32,430 nt of DNA from Pseudomonadota bacterium (lineage in GTDB: Bacteria; Desulfobacterota; Desulfarculia; Adiutricales; JAGVGV01): the NCBI GenBank assembly GCA_018830135.1, contig JAHJTB010000551.1, forward strand, positions 1 to 32,430. The letters are read 5' to 3'. Every line of letters begins with the position of its first letter. Positions within the stretch are counted from its first letter, which is position 1. The notes under the pieces are model-generated. The model was not told the DNA's origin. It was given only the letters and a program-made list of their open reading frames with translations, and made no database searches. This document shows, in pieces, positions 15,148-23,385 of the stretch. The position numbers and the translations under genes were made by a program.

Positions 15148-15156
15148 ATTATATCA
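15148..15156 (-). promoter_or_regulatory. Extended -10 promoter of the M24 hydrolase
   Basis: The minus strand reads TGATATAAT: a perfect TATAAT preceded by the TGn extension. No good -35 is present at 16-18 bases, as is usual for extended -10 promoters. Transcription would start near 15141, giving a leader of about 100 bases. Confidence 0.55.
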
Positions 15157-15227
15157 GGTTTTTCCGGTCCGGGAAGGCAAAAGCCGGGAGCAGGGCATGC
15201 TGGCCAGTGACGGGATGCGGTTTATGA

Positions 15228-15253
15228 CCGCCCGGATGCCAGAGGCCGGGCGG
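15228..15253 (-). terminator. Hairpin after the CHAT gene
   Basis: CCGCCCGG and CCGGGCGG form a perfect 8-bp stem with a 10-base loop, 50 bases downstream of the CHAT stop on the minus strand. No clear U-tract follows on that strand, so termination is only likely. The rest of the 261-base gap to the M24 gene holds its promoter and no ORF I can support. Confidence 0.4.
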
Positions 15254-15302
15254 CCGTGTGGAGTCCACTCGTTTTCTGTTCATTGTGCAGGCGAAGCGGG
15301 CG

Positions 15303-17774
15303 CTACCGATCGGGCGAACCGGTCAGGTAGAAGGCCGCCCAGAAAAAGGGCTCCGGGTATGTCGCCATCAGCTCGATCTGGGCCTGCCGCAACGCCTCGG
15401 CCGGCGGGTGTTCGGCCAGGGCCCGGTAAAAACCTTCCATGAGTTCATAAGTCGATTTGTCAGCCACGCTCCACAAGCTGGCCAGGACACCGCCGGCGCC
15501 CGCGTAAAGAAAGGCCCGGTTCAGGCCCTGGACTTCGTCGCCGCCTTCCAGTGCCCCTACACCGGACTCGCAGGCGCTCAGGACCACCAGCCGGGGATTC
15601 ATGGTCAGGGAGAAAATTTCCCAGGTCTCGAGCCGGCCGTCATTTTTCCGGTCCCCGGTCAGCATAAGGGCCGATTTCAGGGGCTGGCGCGAGTCATACA
15701 CCCCGTGAGCCGCGACGTGGATCAGACCCGTTCCGACCAATTTGCGCTCCTTGAGTGCCGTTTCGCTGGCCTGGCCGCCGGTCAGGACGGTCTTGCGCTC
15801 GAACCGCCCGGCAATGGTCCGGACCTCGGTTTCGGCATACTTGAGGGAGAGTTCCGGATCACCCAGATCGGGGTTGCCCAGGGCCAGTAGAGACCGGCCG
15901 TCCCGGGTCACGGCCTTGTCCAGAAAAAACAGGCTCGAGGCGTTGGGCAGGATGCTGATGACGTAGTCCTGAATCAGAAACCGGTCCGGGCCCTGGGGCA
16001 GGCTGGCGAAGGGCAGGTAATGGAGGCTGCCGCTGGGGACGATAATCAGGTTGCGCTCGCCGGTCAGGCGCTCCCGAATCGGGTGGATCAGGGCCCGAAC
16101 CAGTTGCTCGCCGAGCATCCTCCGGGTGGCCCGTTGACGATCCACCACGGCCCGCCGGTAGTCCGATATCAACGCGTTCAAGGCATCGGCGCCCATGTCC
16201 GAGGCCGAGGCCGATACGCCCCGTTTTGCAACCACCCAGACCAGAATGCGGGTCCGGTCGATAAAATAGGACAGAAGCACGGTTCGGCGATCCAGGCGGC
16301 CCATGATTTTCTTTACCGGGACCGTGGCCACCGAGGTCGTGGCGACGAACTCGAGACTTTGGGCCTTGATGGCTTCGATCACCTCGGCCCGTTCCCGCTG
16401 CAGTCGTTCGTAGTCATGGAAAACGGCCGCCCGGTCCGGACCTTCGATGGTTTTTAGCCTGCGGGCCGTAACCCGGATGCGGACGTCCAGGGACCGTTCC
16501 CGTTCGACCAGCTTGGGATCGACGCCGGCCTTGACCCGAATCTTCCGGTCGGCCAGCATGTCCAGAAAGGCCCTGGCCTTGGCCCGTTCCAGGTAATCGA
16601 ATCCGGCTTCGAGGCGGCCGGTGTCGTAGCAGAGATTGATCATGCGGGCGTAGACTTCCTGGACCGAGGCGGCAAATATCTTTTTCAGGGCCTCTTCCCC
16701 GAGCCGGGAACGGGTCTGTTCCAGGGCATCGATCGCCCGGGCCAGGACCCGGAATGCCTCGTCAGATCGCCCCCGATCGGCCAGGACCGCCCCCAGTTGG
16801 TACCCGGTCCGCCAGACGATGTCCAGGGCCCCGAACTGCTCGGCCTGGTCCATGAACGACTCGAAGGTCTTGACCCGGTCCGGTCCGATCTCGACGCCGG
16901 GGGCCGTCAGGTCGGCCTTGGCCCGCAGGGCCTGGTTGATCATCAGCCCGAACGGCCGGTTCGCCTCCTGGAAGGCCTCCCGGCCGGCCTCGAAATGCCG
17001 GGCCGCTTCCTCCCGCCGGCCCAATTCACCGAGCACCGCGCCGATCATGGTCCTCGAGTATCCGACGCCATCCAGGAAGATCGGGTCCAGGGTCACGAAC
17101 TGCCCGTAAAATGGGTCTTTGACCACTTTCCAGACCCGGGAGATCAGGGCGTCGGCGGATTCGAGGGATTCGAGGGCCTCGGCCGGACGTCCGGCGAAAA
17201 AGTGCAGGGTGCCCAGGTTGGTCCGGGCATGGAGCAGGGCCTTTGTTTTGCGGAATAATTCCGTCAGTTGCTTTTTGTTTGGCGGGGAAGCGAAGACCGT
17301 CGGAAAATCGAAGTCCGCCAGGGTTTCAATGGCCCGCTGATAATGCTCGCGGGCCTTTTTCGTGTCGCCCAGGAACATGTAGACGTCCCCCAGGCCGGCG
17401 TCGATCTCGGCGGCATCGCCGTGCAACCGTTCGCCCAGGGCGTGGGCCTCCCGCAAGCGGTCCAGGGCCTGGCCGTAAAGGGCCAGTTCCCGCTCGATCC
17501 AGCCCATCCGTTCCAGGCAGGCCAGCATGCCCGCTTCCTCTCCCCGGCGCTTGTAGTCGTCGTAAGCCCGGCCATAGGCGGCCAGGGCCGGCTCATACTC
17601 GCCTTCGGATTCCAGGGCTCGCGCCTGATTCAGGTCCTGGTTGGGCGTGACCAGGTAGGCGGATAGCGGCTCGGCCGCGCCGGCTGGAAGCGAAAGGGCC
17701 AGGAGCAGCCATACCGCGGCGGCGAAGCGCGCCAAAGGTATGCCTGTCGAGGCGATCGGGGGAAAAAGCCGCAT
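15303..17774 (-). CDS. Secreted TPR-CHAT domain protein
   Basis: This 823-residue protein has an N-terminal signal peptide (about 1-35, ending LALSLPAGAAEP). TPR-like helical repeats follow at about 45-400 (ARALESEGEYEPALAAYGRA, AREHYQRAIETLADF). A helical segment leads to a C-terminal CHAT domain at about 500-820. CHAT is a caspase-like clan CD fold; the dyad is intact, with His690 in HVAAHG and Cys735 in LSACESGVG. GGDEVQGLNRAFLYAGAGGV is the usual region after the cysteine. AGGAG six bases before ATG 17774 fixes the start; the ORF track adds 38 spurious residues. A promoter with perfect TATAAT lies upstream. It is divergent from the corrinoid gene. Some CHAT proteins are proteases activated by partners, but here the target is unknown and no gasdermin or effector gene adjoins. 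It is probably periplasmic. Confidence 0.9.
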   Translation of the reverse strand: MRLFPPIASTGIPLARFAAAVWLLLALSLPAGAAEPLSAYLVTPNQDLNQARALESEGEYEPALAAYGRAYDDYKRRGEEAGMLACLERMGWIERELALYGQALDRLREAHALGERLHGDAAEIDAGLGDVYMFLGDTKKAREHYQRAIETLADFDFPTVFASPPNKKQLTELFRKTKALLHARTNLGTLHFFAGRPAEALESLESADALISRVWKVVKDPFYGQFVTLDPIFLDGVGYSRTMIGAVLGELGRREEAARHFEAGREAFQEANRPFGLMINQALRAKADLTAPGVEIGPDRVKTFESFMDQAEQFGALDIVWRTGYQLGAVLADRGRSDEAFRVLARAIDALEQTRSRLGEEALKKIFAASVQEVYARMINLCYDTGRLEAGFDYLERAKARAFLDMLADRKIRVKAGVDPKLVERERSLDVRIRVTARRLKTIEGPDRAAVFHDYERLQRERAEVIEAIKAQSLEFVATTSVATVPVKKIMGRLDRRTVLLSYFIDRTRILVWVVAKRGVSASASDMGADALNALISDYRRAVVDRQRATRRMLGEQLVRALIHPIRERLTGERNLIIVPSGSLHYLPFASLPQGPDRFLIQDYVISILPNASSLFFLDKAVTRDGRSLLALGNPDLGDPELSLKYAETEVRTIAGRFERKTVLTGGQASETALKERKLVGTGLIHVAAHGVYDSRQPLKSALMLTGDRKNDGRLETWEIFSLTMNPRLVVLSACESGVGALEGGDEVQGLNRAFLYAGAGGVLASLWSVADKSTYELMEGFYRALAEHPPAEALRQAQIELMATYPEPFFWAAFYLTGSPDR

Positions 17775-17835
17775 GAGATGCTCCTGGAACCGGACCGTAG
17801 CGACAGGCGAGCCGTTCGGTCCTTGGGTTTGATCC

Positions 17836-17865
17836 ATTATAAGCGACGCGGCCCGGTTTTTACAA
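17836..17865 (-). promoter_or_regulatory. Sigma-70-like promoter of the CHAT gene
   Basis: On the minus strand TTGTAA and a perfect TATAAT are 18 bases apart. The -10 lies 62 bases before the CHAT ATG. The divergent 303-base gap (17775-18077) holds this promoter and the corrinoid promoter and no gene. Confidence 0.6.
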
Positions 17866-17983
17866 ACCGAGGGCCGACGGCCTGTCATTATGGGTATGAA
17901 CGTGGGCCTATTGGATTCCAGCCGTTCGGGCGGCTCGGAATCGCCCCGATTACTGCGGAGGCCCGGCGTTTTGCGGCCAGGGC

Positions 17984-18012
17984 TTGTCGCTTTCGGGCAA
18001 AAAAGGTATGAT
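17984..18012 (+). promoter_or_regulatory. Sigma-70-like promoter of the corrinoid/URO-D operon
   Basis: TTGTCG and TATGAT are exactly 17 bases apart (four and five of six consensus matches). The -10 lies 65 bases before the corrinoid gene ATG. Confidence 0.55.
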
Positions 18013-18077
18013 CCCGGGTGATCGACACAACCTGACGAAATGAATGTTCACGGGAAGTCCCCCGGAAAGGCGGCGCT

Positions 18078-18713
18078 ATGTCCGACGAACTGGTGGTTCT
18101 TTTATCCGAACTGAAGAAGACCGAAGCCCTTGAAGTCGTGGCCAGAAGGCTCGAGCGCGGCGACGACCCCATGCGGCTGCTCGACGATGCGCGGGAGGCC
18201 ATGCGCATCGTGGGCCGGCGCTTTTCGGAAGGCACGTATTTCATCCCGGAACTGGTCTACTCCGGGAAAATACTGGAAGCGGTGGCCGAGATCGTCAAGC
18301 CCAGGCTGACCCGTGGACCGACGACGGCCCCGATCGGCCGTTTCGTCCTGGGCACCGTGGCCGGAGACCTTCACGACATCGGCAAGAACCTGGTGGCCTT
18401 CATGATGGACGTCAACGGGTTCGAGGTTCACGATCTGGGCGTGGACGTTCCTCCACGGGCCTTTGTGGACAAGATCGCGGAGGTGAAACCCCGGATCGTC
18501 GGCCTGTCCGGCTTTCTGACCTCGGTCTACCAGGCGATGAAGGATACCGTGGACGCCATTGCCGAAGCCGGTCTCCGGGACCAGGTTCGGATTATGATCG
18601 GCGGCGGCGTGATGGACGATGAGGTTCGCCGATACTGCGGCGCGGACGCGTACGGACCGGACGCCATGGCCGCCGTCAGCCTGGCCCGGCAATGGATCGA
18701 GGAGCCGATATGA
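18078..18713 (+). CDS. Corrinoid protein of a methyltransferase system (MtbC/MttC-like)
   Basis: This 211-residue cytoplasmic protein carries the cobalamin cofactor that shuttles methyl groups between a substrate-specific methyltransferase and an acceptor methyltransferase. A four-helix cap domain spans about 1-85 (MRIVGRRFSEGTYFIPELVYSG). The Rossmann B12 domain spans about 90-211. The base-off ligand motif D-x-H-x-x-G is complete (D97-L-H99-D-I-G102). VGLSGFLTSVYQAMKDTV and MIGGGV line the nucleotide loop in the family. AAAGGCGG lies ahead of the ATG. Its TGA overlaps the ATG of the URO-D-family gene (ATGA), so the two are translationally coupled and probably form a pair. No MttB/MtbB-type substrate methyltransferase and no reactivase (RamA-like) gene lies in the window, so the methyl donor cannot be named. 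Confidence 0.93.
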   Translation: MSDELVVLLSELKKTEALEVVARRLERGDDPMRLLDDAREAMRIVGRRFSEGTYFIPELVYSGKILEAVAEIVKPRLTRGPTTAPIGRFVLGTVAGDLHDIGKNLVAFMMDVNGFEVHDLGVDVPPRAFVDKIAEVKPRIVGLSGFLTSVYQAMKDTVDAIAEAGLRDQVRIMIGGGVMDDEVRRYCGADAYGPDAMAAVSLARQWIEEPI

Positions 18714-20023
18714 CCGACCTGACCGTGGAAAATCTGGAAATATGGGCCTCGGGACAAGGGGTGAACTTCGTCAGCGACGAGGCCGAAGCCGGTTACCGGG
18801 CCAGAGCCGGACGCATCGCCGACGTCATTCAGCTCAAGGTTCCGGACCGGGTGCCCGTCGTTCCCAGCTTCGGCATGTTTCCCTACCTGGACAACGGCCT
18901 GACCTGCGAAGAGGCTCTTTTCGACTACGACAAGGCCGACCGGGCGGCCATGAAGACCCTGCGGGACTTCGAGCCGGACATGTTCATCGGTTCCGGATAC
19001 GCCTTCCCCGGCCCCATGTTCGAGGCCCTGGGCTATCGGCAGCTTCGTTGGCCTGGGCGGGAGATACCTGCTCACTACATATATCAGTTCGTGGAACGGG
19101 AGTACGTCTCCGCCGACGAACTTTACCATGGGTATCTGGACGACCCCTCGGATTTCATGCTCCGGGTCTATCTGCCCCGGACCTGTCAGGCCCTGGGACC
19201 GTTGGCCCGGATGCGGCCTTTTGCCGAGTCCTTCGGCTACTACCTGACCATGGCCGGCTCCTACGCCTACTTCGGTCGGCCTGAAGTCCAGGCCGCGCTC
19301 CAGGCCCTGATGAAGGCGGGCGAAGAGTCCCTCAAATGGGTCGGAACCATCGTCAAACAGGCCCAAACGATCATGTCCCTGGGATTTCCCACCTTCTGGG
19401 GCGCTTCTTCGGCCGCGCCCTACGATCTGGTGGGCGACTGGTTGCGGGGCACCACGGGCGTGATGATGGACATGTTCGAACATCCCGAGGAGCTTCTGGC
19501 CGTCATGGACCGACTGGTGCCCCTGGCCGTGCGCCTGGCCACGGAACATGGCGGACGGGGCGGCAACCCCATCGTGGGTTTCATGCTCCATAAAGGAGCG
19601 GACGGCTTCATGTCTCCGGACCAGTTCCGGACCTTTTACTGGCCCCAACTCAAGGCGGTCATGCTGGGGCTGATCGAGCGGGGCCTGGTGCCGATGCTGC
19701 TTTTCGAGGGCGAATATACCTCGCGCCTGGAAACTATTGCCGACATACCCAAGGGCCGGTGCATATACTGGTTCGAAAAGGTGGACTGGGCCCGGGCCAA
19801 GGCCGTGCTGGGGGACCGGGTCTGCCTGCGGGGCGGGGTGCCGCCCTCCCTGCTTTTTTCCGGCCGGCCGGATCAGGTCCGGGACCGGGTCCGGGAACTC
19901 ATCGACACCGTAGGGCACGGCGGAGGATACATCGTGGACTGCGGTATCTGGTTCGACGAAGCCAGGCGCGAAAACGTACGGGCCATGGTGGACTTCAGCA
20001 AATCGTACGGCGTCTATGACTGA
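18710..20023 (+). CDS. URO-D-family methyltransferase partnered with the corrinoid protein
   Basis: This 437-residue protein has the uroporphyrinogen decarboxylase-type TIM barrel of the MtaA/MtbA/CmuA methyltransferases, which move methyl groups to or from a corrinoid protein. Recognisable segments are LKVPDRVPVVPSF near the N-terminus, GFMLHKGADGFMSPDQFRTF, and VLGDRVCLRGGVPPSLLFSG. In MtaA-type enzymes an HxC pair helps bind catalytic zinc; here that place reads LLFEGEYTSR, so that site is absent, though a later cysteine remains (VDCGIWF). The chosen ATG forms an ATGA overlap with the corrinoid gene and has GAGGAG six bases upstream; the track start at 18692 is less likely. True haem-pathway HemE is unlikely given length and context. 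It could be the substrate-side or the acceptor-side methyltransferase. Confidence 0.85.
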   Translation: MTDLTVENLEIWASGQGVNFVSDEAEAGYRARAGRIADVIQLKVPDRVPVVPSFGMFPYLDNGLTCEEALFDYDKADRAAMKTLRDFEPDMFIGSGYAFPGPMFEALGYRQLRWPGREIPAHYIYQFVEREYVSADELYHGYLDDPSDFMLRVYLPRTCQALGPLARMRPFAESFGYYLTMAGSYAYFGRPEVQAALQALMKAGEESLKWVGTIVKQAQTIMSLGFPTFWGASSAAPYDLVGDWLRGTTGVMMDMFEHPEELLAVMDRLVPLAVRLATEHGGRGGNPIVGFMLHKGADGFMSPDQFRTFYWPQLKAVMLGLIERGLVPMLLFEGEYTSRLETIADIPKGRCIYWFEKVDWARAKAVLGDRVCLRGGVPPSLLFSGRPDQVRDRVRELIDTVGHGGGYIVDCGIWFDEARRENVRAMVDFSKSYGVYD

Positions 20024-20070
20024 CGCCACGATATTTCCCTACCATTAATATTTCTTTCCTCCGTTCACGT

Positions 20071-20103
20071 GCGATTTGGCGCGCAAATTGCTATTTTGTT
20101 TTC
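20071..20103 (+). terminator. Terminator of the corrinoid/URO-D operon
   Basis: GCGATTTG and CAAATTGC pair over 8 bp (one G-U) around a GCGCG loop, and TATTTTGTTTTC follows directly. It lies 48 bases after the URO-D stop. Confidence 0.75.
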
Positions 20104-20189
20104 AGGGGGTAACAACCGCCTTGGGGCGGGGAGGAGGAGGTGCGCCGAGCAGCGGACCCCGGACGGGGACCGGTGCGGCGGTATGAACC

Positions 20190-20555
20190 ATGAGAGACAG
20201 CAGGAGGATGGAATCCGGGGATTCCCTGGCCGAACCCGAAGCCGAACGCAGGCGGACCGACCGACGCGGCGGGGACCGGCGCCAGGATGACCGAAGGCGG
20301 AACGAGAGGCGGAGATCCCCACGCCGGAGAGCGGAACGAAGGCGATCGATGCGGCGCGGAATCAGGCACGGCGTCGGGCCGACCGGCCTGGCATCACTTC
20401 TTTCGCCGGAAGAGCAGGCCAGCATGCGGGAACTGGCCCGCTGTCTGTTCGACATGGAAGACGGAGACGCATCGGAGCCGTCAGACCCGGTGCGACAGCC
20501 GGCGGGTGTCCGATCCGAAAGGATAAATATGGACAGACGGAGCAAACCGAGGTAA
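20190..20555 (+). CDS. Arginine-rich low-complexity small protein
   Basis: This 121-residue protein is of unknown function. Residues about 20-60 are extremely basic: 22 arginines in 41 residues, in a repeating pattern of two or three Arg separated by D, E, N, S or T pairs (TDRRGGDRRQDDRRRNERRR). A short acidic-amphipathic helix follows (LSPEEQASMRELARCLFDME), then a disordered tail. No signal peptide is seen. The first ATG has only a weak ribosome site; ATG 20208 sits directly on AGGAGG, too close to be efficient. The stop is 11 bases before the GumN-like gene. Similar DRR-type low-complexity segments occur at the head of regulatory proteins in related bacteria, but I cannot name a family. 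Nucleic acid or anionic lipid binding is a guess from charge alone. Confidence 0.6.
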   Translation: MRDSRRMESGDSLAEPEAERRRTDRRGGDRRQDDRRRNERRRSPRRRAERRRSMRRGIRHGVGPTGLASLLSPEEQASMRELARCLFDMEDGDASEPSDPVRQPAGVRSERINMDRRSKPR

Positions 20556-20566
20556 CCTTCCGGGCC

Positions 20567-21451
20567 ATGTACCGACGCAAGATCGCATGGCTGCTGTTCG
20601 GTTGGCTGGCCCTGATTCTTGTCGCGGCCGGGAATGTCGCGGCCGGCTCACCCAAGACCTTTCTTTGGGAAGTTGGAACCGGAACGGGACGGGCCTATGT
20701 CCTGGGCTCGATCCATTTGGCCAAACCGGACATCTATCCCCTGGACTCTCGTATCGAATCGGCCTTCCAGCGCGCCGACGGCCTGGCGGTCGAGGCGGAT
20801 GTCCGCAGCCTGGACCCGGCCCGAATCGGTCGGGCGCTCAGGGATTATGGCCTCTACCCCGAGGGACAGACCCTCGAGGGCAGCCTGCCGTCCCCCATCA
20901 AGGCCATGATGCAGGCCAGGGGCCTGGATATGGCCCGTCTCAACCCCCTCAGGCCCTGGCTGGCCGCGGCGACCATCCAGGCGGAGGAGATCGCCAGGCT
21001 GGGACTGAGCGAGGAATACGGAATCGACCTGTATTTCCTGCAAAAAGCCGCCGCGTCCGGCAAGCCGGTCCGCGAACTGGAAAGCGTGGACTACCAGTTC
21101 GAACTGCTGGGCAGCCTGTCGCCAGGGGAGCAGGTCCTGTTTCTCAAGGCCACCCTTCTCGAACTGGACGACATGGCCGACGGCATCGAGTCTCTGATGG
21201 ATGCCTGGCGCAACGGAGACGCCAAACGGTTCGAGGAGCGGTTTTTCGAAAAATACGCCAAGCAGGTCGAGTTCCATCCTTTGATGGAAAAGCTGATTTT
21301 TCAAAGAAACGACTTGATGTGCGCCCGGATCGAGGAACTGGCGCGCTCCGGCCGGACATGGTTCGTGGTGGTCGGGGCCGGCCACCTGGTCGGCGAGCGG
21401 GGTCTGATCCGGATGCTTCAGTCCAAAGGCTACACAGTGGACCAACGATAG
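20567..21451 (+). CDS. TraB/GumN family secreted protein
   Basis: This 294-residue protein has a signal peptide (about 1-27, ending AGNVAAGS) and one TraB/GumN domain. The two hallmark motifs are present: LGSIHLA near residue 47 and VVVGAGHLVGERG near residue 272, each bringing a conserved Gly-x-x-His to the active site. The fold is related to EreA/ChaN and to the metalloprotease Tiki. It is probably exported to the periplasm or anchored to the membrane. The gene starts 11 bases after the Arg-rich gene and is followed 31 bases later by the LolA-like gene on the same strand, so the three may be one transcript. The role in the cell is not known for most members; metal-dependent hydrolase activity is the best inference. 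Confidence 0.9.
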   Translation: MYRRKIAWLLFGWLALILVAAGNVAAGSPKTFLWEVGTGTGRAYVLGSIHLAKPDIYPLDSRIESAFQRADGLAVEADVRSLDPARIGRALRDYGLYPEGQTLEGSLPSPIKAMMQARGLDMARLNPLRPWLAAATIQAEEIARLGLSEEYGIDLYFLQKAAASGKPVRELESVDYQFELLGSLSPGEQVLFLKATLLELDDMADGIESLMDAWRNGDAKRFEERFFEKYAKQVEFHPLMEKLIFQRNDLMCARIEELARSGRTWFVVVGAGHLVGERGLIRMLQSKGYTVDQR

Positions 21452-21482
21452 AGAAGAAAGAAGAAGGAAAGAAATCAAGCCC

Positions 21483-22178
21483 ATGCAAAAATTATTCGTG
21501 CGGGCCGCACTGGCGTTCCTGGTGTTGCTCGTCGGATTGACCGGCGGCGCGGCCGCGGAAACCCAAAGCCTCCTGTCCGCGGTCCAGAAAAAATACGCGG
21601 GCGTCAAGACATTGACCGCCGACTACGAGCGGACCACCTCGACCGGATCGCTCGACGGCGTGTTCAAGACCCGGACCACTCAAACCGCGTCCGGATTTCT
21701 GCTGTTCAAGAAACCGGCCAAACTCATACTGAACCAGGGCCAGCCCCGAACGGAAAAGATGGTCACCGACGGCCGGACCGTCTGGTGGTTCATCCCCGAG
21801 GAACACCTGGTTTACCGCTATCCCCAAGTCGATGTGTACGGACAACTCAAACCGCTGCTGGACTTCCTCAACGGTCTGGGCAGCCTGGAAGGGCGGTTCG
21901 AGGTCAAGATCACGCCCGCCGGACCCGGGGAGCCCAAACTCCACCAACTGGACCTCAAACGGCTGGAGCAGGGCCAGGGCCAGGGACCGACCGGAATCAC
22001 CGTCTGGCTGGCGCCGGAAGACCTGACCCTGGTCCGGTTCCGCATGACGTCCCTCATGGGCGAAACCACGGACTTCAGCTTGTCCAACGTCCGGCTCGAT
22101 CAATCCTTGGACGACGACATATTCGTTTTCCGCATTCCGGCCGGAGTCCAGGTCCTGGACCAGACCGGGGCCAGGTAG
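21483..22178 (+). CDS. LolA-like outer-membrane lipoprotein carrier
   Basis: This 231-residue periplasmic protein has a signal peptide (about 1-25, ending GGAAAET) and a LolA-type unclosed beta-barrel. Recognisable parts are the N-terminal helix LLSAVQKKYAGVKTLTADYE, the strand SGFLLFKKPAKLILN, the MVTDGRTVWWFIPEEHLVYRY strand pair, and the C-terminal DFSLSNVRLDQSLDDDIFVFRIPAGVQV. LolA carries lipoproteins from the inner-membrane LolCDE to the outer membrane. The order of strands and total length match LolA, although lolB and lolCDE are not nearby. An AAGGAAAG lies about 11 bases before the ATG. The gene follows the GumN-like gene by 31 bases, and a perfect hairpin ends the group. Confidence 0.85.
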   Translation: MQKLFVRAALAFLVLLVGLTGGAAAETQSLLSAVQKKYAGVKTLTADYERTTSTGSLDGVFKTRTTQTASGFLLFKKPAKLILNQGQPRTEKMVTDGRTVWWFIPEEHLVYRYPQVDVYGQLKPLLDFLNGLGSLEGRFEVKITPAGPGEPKLHQLDLKRLEQGQGQGPTGITVWLAPEDLTLVRFRMTSLMGETTDFSLSNVRLDQSLDDDIFVFRIPAGVQVLDQTGAR

Positions 22179-22210
22179 ACCGCCAGGACTTCGAGGGCGA
22201 CCGGCCATCG

Positions 22211-22234
22211 GGGTCGGGTCTTTGGACCCGACCC
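22211..22234 (+). terminator. Hairpin after the LolA-like gene
   Basis: GGGTCGGGTC and GACCCGACCC form a perfect 10-bp stem with a TTTG loop, 32 bases after the stop. The following bases are not U-rich until GTTTTC about ten bases on, so efficiency is uncertain. Confidence 0.6.
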
Positions 22235-22263
22235 GGCAATGCATGTTTTCCATCCGGTGTCGC

Positions 22264-22292
22264 TTGAGATACCCCAAGGATTGTGATATTGT
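22264..22292 (+). promoter_or_regulatory. Promoter of nadA
   Basis: TTGAGA (five of six) and TATTGT with a TGn extension are 17 bases apart. The predicted start near 22299 would leave almost no leader before ATG 22305 but a normal one before ATG 22335, which supports the later start. Confidence 0.6.
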
Positions 22293-22334
22293 GAAACGCC
22301 AGGAATGAATCAGGCGTGGGGAGGGAAACAGTCT

Positions 22335-23249
22335 ATGAACGTCACAGAGATGAAAAAGCGAGTCCGGGACCTGCTCGATGACCGGGAAGCGGTTATGCTG
22401 GCCCACAACTATCAGCGGCCCGAGGTCCAGGACACGGCGGATATGTGCGGCGACTCGCTGGGCCTGTCCATCCAGGCCGGCCGGACTCCGGCCAAGGTCA
22501 TCGTGTTTTGCGGTGTTCATTTCATGGCCGAAACCGCTTCCATCGTCAGCCCGGACAAGACGGTCCTGCTGCCTCGGCCGGATGCGGGTTGCCCCATGGC
22601 CGACACTATTACCGCCCCGGCCTTGCGGGCCCGAAAAAAGGAACTTCCGGGCGTGCCCGTTGTGACCTACGTCAATTCCACGGCCCAGGTCAAGGCGGAA
22701 AGCGACATCTGCTGTACTTCAGCCAATGCCGTGGCCGTGGTCAAGTCCATCCAGAGCGACCGGGTCCTGATGACCCCGGACCGCAACCTGGCCCAGTATA
22801 CCCAGCGATACGTGGACAAGGAAATCCTGCTTTGGGACGGATGCTGCAACATCCACGACCGGCTGACGGCCCAGCAGGTTTCTCGGGCTCGGGCCAGCCA
22901 TCCCGAAGCCGAAGTGGTGGCCCATCCGGAATGCCGGCCCGAGGTCCTCGACCAGGCAGACGTCATTCGTTCCACCTCGGGCATGCTCGACCACTGCGCC
23001 AAAAGCGGGAGAGAGGCCTTCATCATCGCCACGGAAAACGGTATCCTGCACCAGTTACGCAAGCAGAGCCCTGATAAGCGCTTCTACCAGGCTTCACGGA
23101 ACATGGTCTGTCCCAACATGAAGCTGACCCGGCTGGAAGACGTGATCGAGGCCCTGGAGACCATGGGACCGGTGGTCAAGGTGCCGGAGGACGTTCGGGT
23201 CAAGGCCCTCGCGGCCGTCGAGCGCATGCTGGCCGTGCCCCGGGATTGA
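22335..23249 (+). CDS. nadA: Quinolinate synthase
   Basis: This 304-residue cytoplasmic 4Fe-4S enzyme condenses iminoaspartate with dihydroxyacetone phosphate to quinolinate, the pyridine-ring precursor of NAD. It is of the short class found in thermophiles, archaea and many anaerobes. Likely cluster ligands are Cys86 (GCPMAD), Cys170 or Cys171 (DGCCNIH) and Cys259 (CPNMK); the spacing of about 85-88 residues fits the family. Other conserved stretches are LAHNYQRPEVQDTAD, CGVHFMAETA, YVNSTAQVKAESD and TENGILHQL. GGAGG lies 11 bases ahead of this ATG. The track start at 22305 has AGGA touching the ATG and is less likely. nadB and nadC are not in the window, so the gene is transcribed alone or leads into the dtd group 136 bases later. 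Confidence 0.95.
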   Translation: MNVTEMKKRVRDLLDDREAVMLAHNYQRPEVQDTADMCGDSLGLSIQAGRTPAKVIVFCGVHFMAETASIVSPDKTVLLPRPDAGCPMADTITAPALRARKKELPGVPVVTYVNSTAQVKAESDICCTSANAVAVVKSIQSDRVLMTPDRNLAQYTQRYVDKEILLWDGCCNIHDRLTAQQVSRARASHPEAEVVAHPECRPEVLDQADVIRSTSGMLDHCAKSGREAFIIATENGILHQLRKQSPDKRFYQASRNMVCPNMKLTRLEDVIEALETMGPVVKVPEDVRVKALAAVERMLAVPRD

Positions 23250-23385
23250 TGGGCCGTCGCATCGGGCGCCTCTTGCCTGAATGGCCCGGACATGGTAGGT
23301 TCGGGCGGTATGGTCGGGCCTTTTCGCGGGGCGCGAGAGGTCCGGCGGTTATTGAATTTGACTGGACATCGCAGGTGGAAGGCGG

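Noticed and set aside
18710-20023. Haem-pathway uroporphyrinogen decarboxylase HemE
   Set aside because: Length, sequence pattern and translational coupling to a corrinoid protein point to a methyltransferase.
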